From: Bacteroidales bacterium
GTDB lineage: Bacteria; Bacteroidota; Bacteroidia; Bacteroidales; UBA3824
Length of the DNA: 64,000 bases
Direction: 5' to 3'
Assembly (NCBI GenBank): GCA_016293845.1
Contig: JAEDDH010000004.1
Span: forward strand, 152,534 to 216,533
The notes beneath the pieces are model-generated. The model saw only the letters and a program-made list of their open reading frames with translations, was not told the origin of the DNA and made no database searches. This document shows positions 62,375 through 64,000 of the stretch, piece by piece. A program made the position numbers and the translations under genes. Numbering within the stretch: the stretch's first letter is position 1; each line of letters starts with the position of its first letter.

Positions 62375-63333
62375 CCTTAGCCACTTGTTCGCAAGCGATT
62401 GAAAGCATCACATACGACGGCACTTGACGTGTGCAGCACTCGTTTTCGCCCCAAAGGAATGGATAGTCGTCTTTGTGTTCGAGCAAGTCAGGTGCAAACA
62501 TCATCAATCCTGGAGCAATGCCGCCAGGGATAAAAGTATAGTCAGCGCGGTTGTTGCCGTAAGATACCTTTTTTGTGTTAACGCCCACAGCCATTACAAA
62601 CGAAACGTTTCGTCGCGTTCGGGGCGGCACATCTCCCACAATTGAGCAAGGTCGGAGGTCATTACCACAACAGTACCAGCCTGAATATCAAAGTCTCCGG
62701 CATCGTACCACGCACCTACCGACAGTCTGGGAATATGCTACCACGGTTTGTATTTGGTAAAAAAGAGCGTCCGTGCCAAATGCGGTAAGCCTCGTTAACC
62801 TCCATGTGGTCCATCTGCACAGGCAGCCAAACGTCCATAGTGGTGTGCCATTTGCCATCGTAAACGGTTTTGTTGATGGGGAATGCGTTAGTAATAACGC
62901 CTTTATATTCAACACAATAAGAACCCGGCTCTTTAACGTCAGAACAATCAATCTGCGCATAGTTGTAACGGTGGTTATATTTGCCCCACTCTTTTACCTT
63001 GGGTTCAAGTGCCAAAGTGCGGCTTCCGTCGGCTTCGTAACGCCAAATTTTAGCGGTGGTTTGGGCTCGATAAACTCATTAAGTCCGCGGTCGTCGAAAG
63101 TGGTTCATCAAACGGATACCGCCTCCTGTGGCAATACGCTCGCCGCGCTGAACAATTTCGATCCCAGCCTCTTTTTCGTCGCAAAAGATGCCTTGGTACA
63201 TATTGCTGTACACCAAGACATTAACGCCGGTTTGTTCAAAATACTCTAAATCATTAAGTTTAAGAGATTGAGCCTCAGCCGTTGCACACAATAGAGACAG
63301 CAACGGAATGGCCATTAGTGATTTTTTATTCAT
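62361..63333 (-). pseudogene. Decayed glycoside hydrolase family 9 (cellulase) gene
   Basis: Fragments of a secreted GH9 enzyme in correct order. They are a signal peptide and N-terminal Ig-like part (63333-63079, 'MNKKSLMAIPLLSLLCATA', 'YSNMYQGIFCDEKEAGIEI'), then after a deletion 'FDDRGLNEFIEPKPPLK', then after a frameshift 'TLALEPKVKEWGKYNHRYNY', then after another shift the catalytic 'LSVGAWYDAGDFDIQ', and after a large deletion the C-terminal 'DDYPFLWGENECCTRQVPSY'. At least three frameshifts and two deletions remove most of the catalytic (alpha/alpha)6 barrel. An intact GH9 of this type would be some 800 residues. It overlaps the FAD gene at its 3' end. Confidence 0.88.
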
Positions 63334-63440
63334 TAATTGTGATGTTTAAAAGTGAATTATTTTTTTGTCCACAAATATATAAATAATCTGCAATGAAGAA
63401 TACTAAAATTCAGCCGCTAAAATTATTATTGTTTCTGACA

Positions 63441-63472
63441 TTTGATAATCTTCAAAATAATCTTTACCTTTG
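63441..63472 (+). promoter_or_regulatory. Bacteroidota-type promoter for the right-edge ATPase
   Basis: TTTG (63441-63444) and TACCTTTG (63465-63472) are 20 bases apart, 26 bases before the ATG at 63499. Both boxes match fully. Confidence 0.7.
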
Positions 63473-63498
63473 TATTCGTAACAAAATATCGTGAAACT

Positions 63499-64000
63499 AT
63501 GGAGACTCGCAGATACCCTGTTGATACGCAAATATTTAGCAAAATTATCGAAGGCAATTGTGTCTATGTAGATAAGACAGATTTAGTCTATAAAATGACC
63601 CACGACTATGAATATGTATTTCTGTCAAGACCTCGGCGTTTTGGCAAATCGCTGCTGTGCAGCACGTTGGACGAATATTTCAACGGCAACAAAGACTTGT
63701 TTAAGGGGTTGAAGATTGACTCCTTGGAAAAGGAGTGGACCAAATATCCGGTGATAAACCTTTCGTTTGCGAGTGCGAAAGACGTTTCGGAAGAGAGTAT
63801 CAACGAAATTATTGACGCAATGCTCAGCAGTGTTGAAAAGCAATTCGAAGTAGAGAGGCAGGGCATCGATTGCGGTGTGAGGTTTAAAAATCTCATAATC
63901 AATATCTTCAAAAAAACAGGACAAAGACTTGTCGTAATCATCGATGAGTACGATGCCGCTATGCTCGACACTATAAACAATGATGAACTGCAAGAAAGAA
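63499..64000 (+). CDS. AAA-ATPase/nuclease-family protein (5' part only)
   Basis: The gene runs off the right edge of the window; 167 codons are visible. They start with 'METRRYPVDTQIFSKII' and carry Walker A 'LSRPRRFGKSLLCSTL' (about 42-57) and Walker B 'LVVIIDEYDAAML' (about 144-156). This is the PF09820-like AAA-ATPase type seen at 41235, which normally ends in a PD-(D/E)XK nuclease domain about 350 residues further on. A full promoter lies just upstream. No interruption is seen in the visible part. Confidence 0.85.
   Translation, partial: METRRYPVDTQIFSKIIEGNCVYVDKTDLVYKMTHDYEYVFLSRPRRFGKSLLCSTLDEYFNGNKDLFKGLKIDSLEKEWTKYPVINLSFASAKDVSEESINEIIDAMLSSVEKQFEVERQGIDCGVRFKNLIINIFKKTGQRLVVIIDEYDAAMLDTINNDELQER

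Overview
The window looks like a chromosome segment of an uncultured, AT-rich member of the Bacteroidota, probably Bacteroidales from an animal gut or rumen. Three things support this. Promoters of the Bacteroidota type (TTTG, about 19-21 bases, TAnnTTTG) precede many genes. The proteins include a PorE-like OmpA/TPR/propeller protein, periplasmic OmpA proteins, many short lipoproteins and signal-peptide proteins, and the Bacteroidales-typical AAA-ATPase/PD-(D/E)XK and Rpn nuclease families. An expansin-like lipoprotein, a CE1-type esterase and a broken GH9 cellulase point to plant fibre as a substrate. No rRNA, tRNA or CRISPR array was recognised.

Layout. 0-5 kb: two small unknown genes, a fumarylacetoacetate hydrolase-family enzyme, and a very large nucleotide-transporter-like membrane protein fused to HEAT repeats and a cyclic-nucleotide-binding-like domain. 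5-17 kb (minus strand): two tandem chemoreceptors, a secreted esterase, then lysA, a PorE-like protein, priA and an aspartate aminotransferase, ended by a clear terminator made from a 30-bp palindrome. 17.5-27 kb (plus): a four-gene signalling operon of two GAF sensors without kinase domains, a chimeric remnant of a hybrid histidine kinase that keeps its receiver domain, and a 1469-residue STAND-like ATPase with a very long TPR array. 27-30.5 kb (minus): a membrane-anchored nuclease-like/TPR/WD40 protein with a HAD phosphatase. 30.6-33 kb: a DUF3352-like/MORN protein and a small membrane protein.

33-45 kb is accessory in character: a Fic gene that has lost its active site, an RluA synthase with a DUF4160/DUF2442 pair, two adjacent genes interrupted by in-frame TAA codons, a long hairpin, a HigBA toxin-antitoxin pair, tex, an AAA-ATPase/nuclease and an ApeA-type HEPN defence gene. 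45-52 kb is bracketed by two inverted copies of a roughly 300-bp structured repeat. Between them lie a second ATPase/nuclease, the expansin-like lipoprotein, a REC-PAS-adenylate cyclase, miaB and a badly decayed ATPase. 52-64 kb: an OmpA porin-like protein, a lipoprotein, a GNAT enzyme translationally coupled to a SpoIIE-type phosphatase, mtaB, an actin-like protein whose first nucleotide-binding motif sits at its C terminus, an Rpn nuclease, two decayed genes, an FAD dehydrogenase, the GH9 pseudogene and the start of a third ATPase.

Two themes stand out. First, signalling dominates: chemoreceptors, GAF/Cache sensors, receiver domains, an adenylate cyclase, a PP2C phosphatase and a STAND ATPase. 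Second, gene decay is common: at least seven genes carry internal deletions, frameshifts or in-frame stops. The most novel-looking item is the apparently circularly permuted actin-like protein at 57270-58319. The inverted structured repeats and the truncated kinase embedded in an otherwise intact sensor operon come next.
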